From positions 1 through 5,427 of the forward strand of contig JAHEME010000248.1 of NCBI GenBank assembly GCA_024643825.1: DNA of 5,427 nucleotides, given 5' to 3'. This DNA comes from Chloroflexota bacterium. Lineage in GTDB: Bacteria; Chloroflexota; Anaerolineae; Aggregatilineales; UBA3940. The notes under the pieces are model-generated. The model ran no database searches and was not told the origin of the DNA. It was given only the letters and a program-made list of their open reading frames with translations. Shown here one piece after another: positions 5,397-5,427 of the stretch; position 1 is the stretch's first letter, and every line of letters begins with the position of its first letter. Both the position numbers and the translations under genes were made by a program.

Positions 5397-5427
5397 ACAT
5401 AATCTCAGAACAATACCTTGAAGTGCA

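Noticed and set aside
5398..5403. CATAAT as a -10 box for a gene beyond the window
   Set aside because: There is no -35 match at the right distance, and no coding start is visible before the window ends.

Overview
The window looks like chromosomal DNA from a free-living bacterium of moderately high GC. Gene style (UvrC, a 'VC1184-type' class V aminotransferase, and an ArsR-type regulator overlapping an MefA-like MFS exporter) reminds me of Chloroflexota/Anaerolineae. That placement is an impression from protein sequence, not a search result. There are no tRNA or rRNA genes, no CRISPR array, no transposase and no phage genes.

Layout. Minus strand, transcribed right to left: a PLP-dependent class V aminotransferase / cysteine-desulfurase-like protein (2999 to 1527); a 72-bp gap with a strong C6/G6 hairpin; a 100-residue acidic, tryptophan-rich protein of unknown function (1454 to 1152); and, 8 bp further on, the first 381 codons of uvrC (1143 to 1), cut by the window edge. 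These three may be co-transcribed. A 316-bp intergenic region (3000-3315) separates them from a divergent plus-strand pair. That pair is an ArsR-like winged-helix regulator (3316-3951) whose last 8 bp overlap the start of a 12-TM MFS exporter of the MefA/DHA3 type (3944-5335). Just after the exporter stop lies a long imperfect hairpin (5345-5396).

How the parts work together. The regulator and exporter form a translationally coupled two-gene operon behind a good sigma70-like promoter (3250-3278). The simplest reading is a one-component sensor controlling its own efflux pump; the ligand cannot be read from the sequence. The regulator has no cysteine, so thiolate-metal sensing is unlikely. UvrC is the dual-incision nuclease subunit of nucleotide excision repair. 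The aminotransferase-like protein keeps the PLP lysine and Asp but lacks a cysteine in the catalytic-loop position used by cysteine desulfurases. It also carries a histone-H1-like Lys/Ala/Pro tail, so 'cysteine desulfurase' would be an over-annotation.

Overall this is mostly an ordinary chromosomal region. I found no convincing new defence or mobile system. The items most worth a second look are the desulfurase-like protein without the catalytic Cys and with a basic tail, the Trp-rich small protein with a hairpin over its presumed ribosome binding site, the GCAAAG/GCAGAG degenerate repeat in the divergent intergenic region, and the long hairpin behind the exporter.
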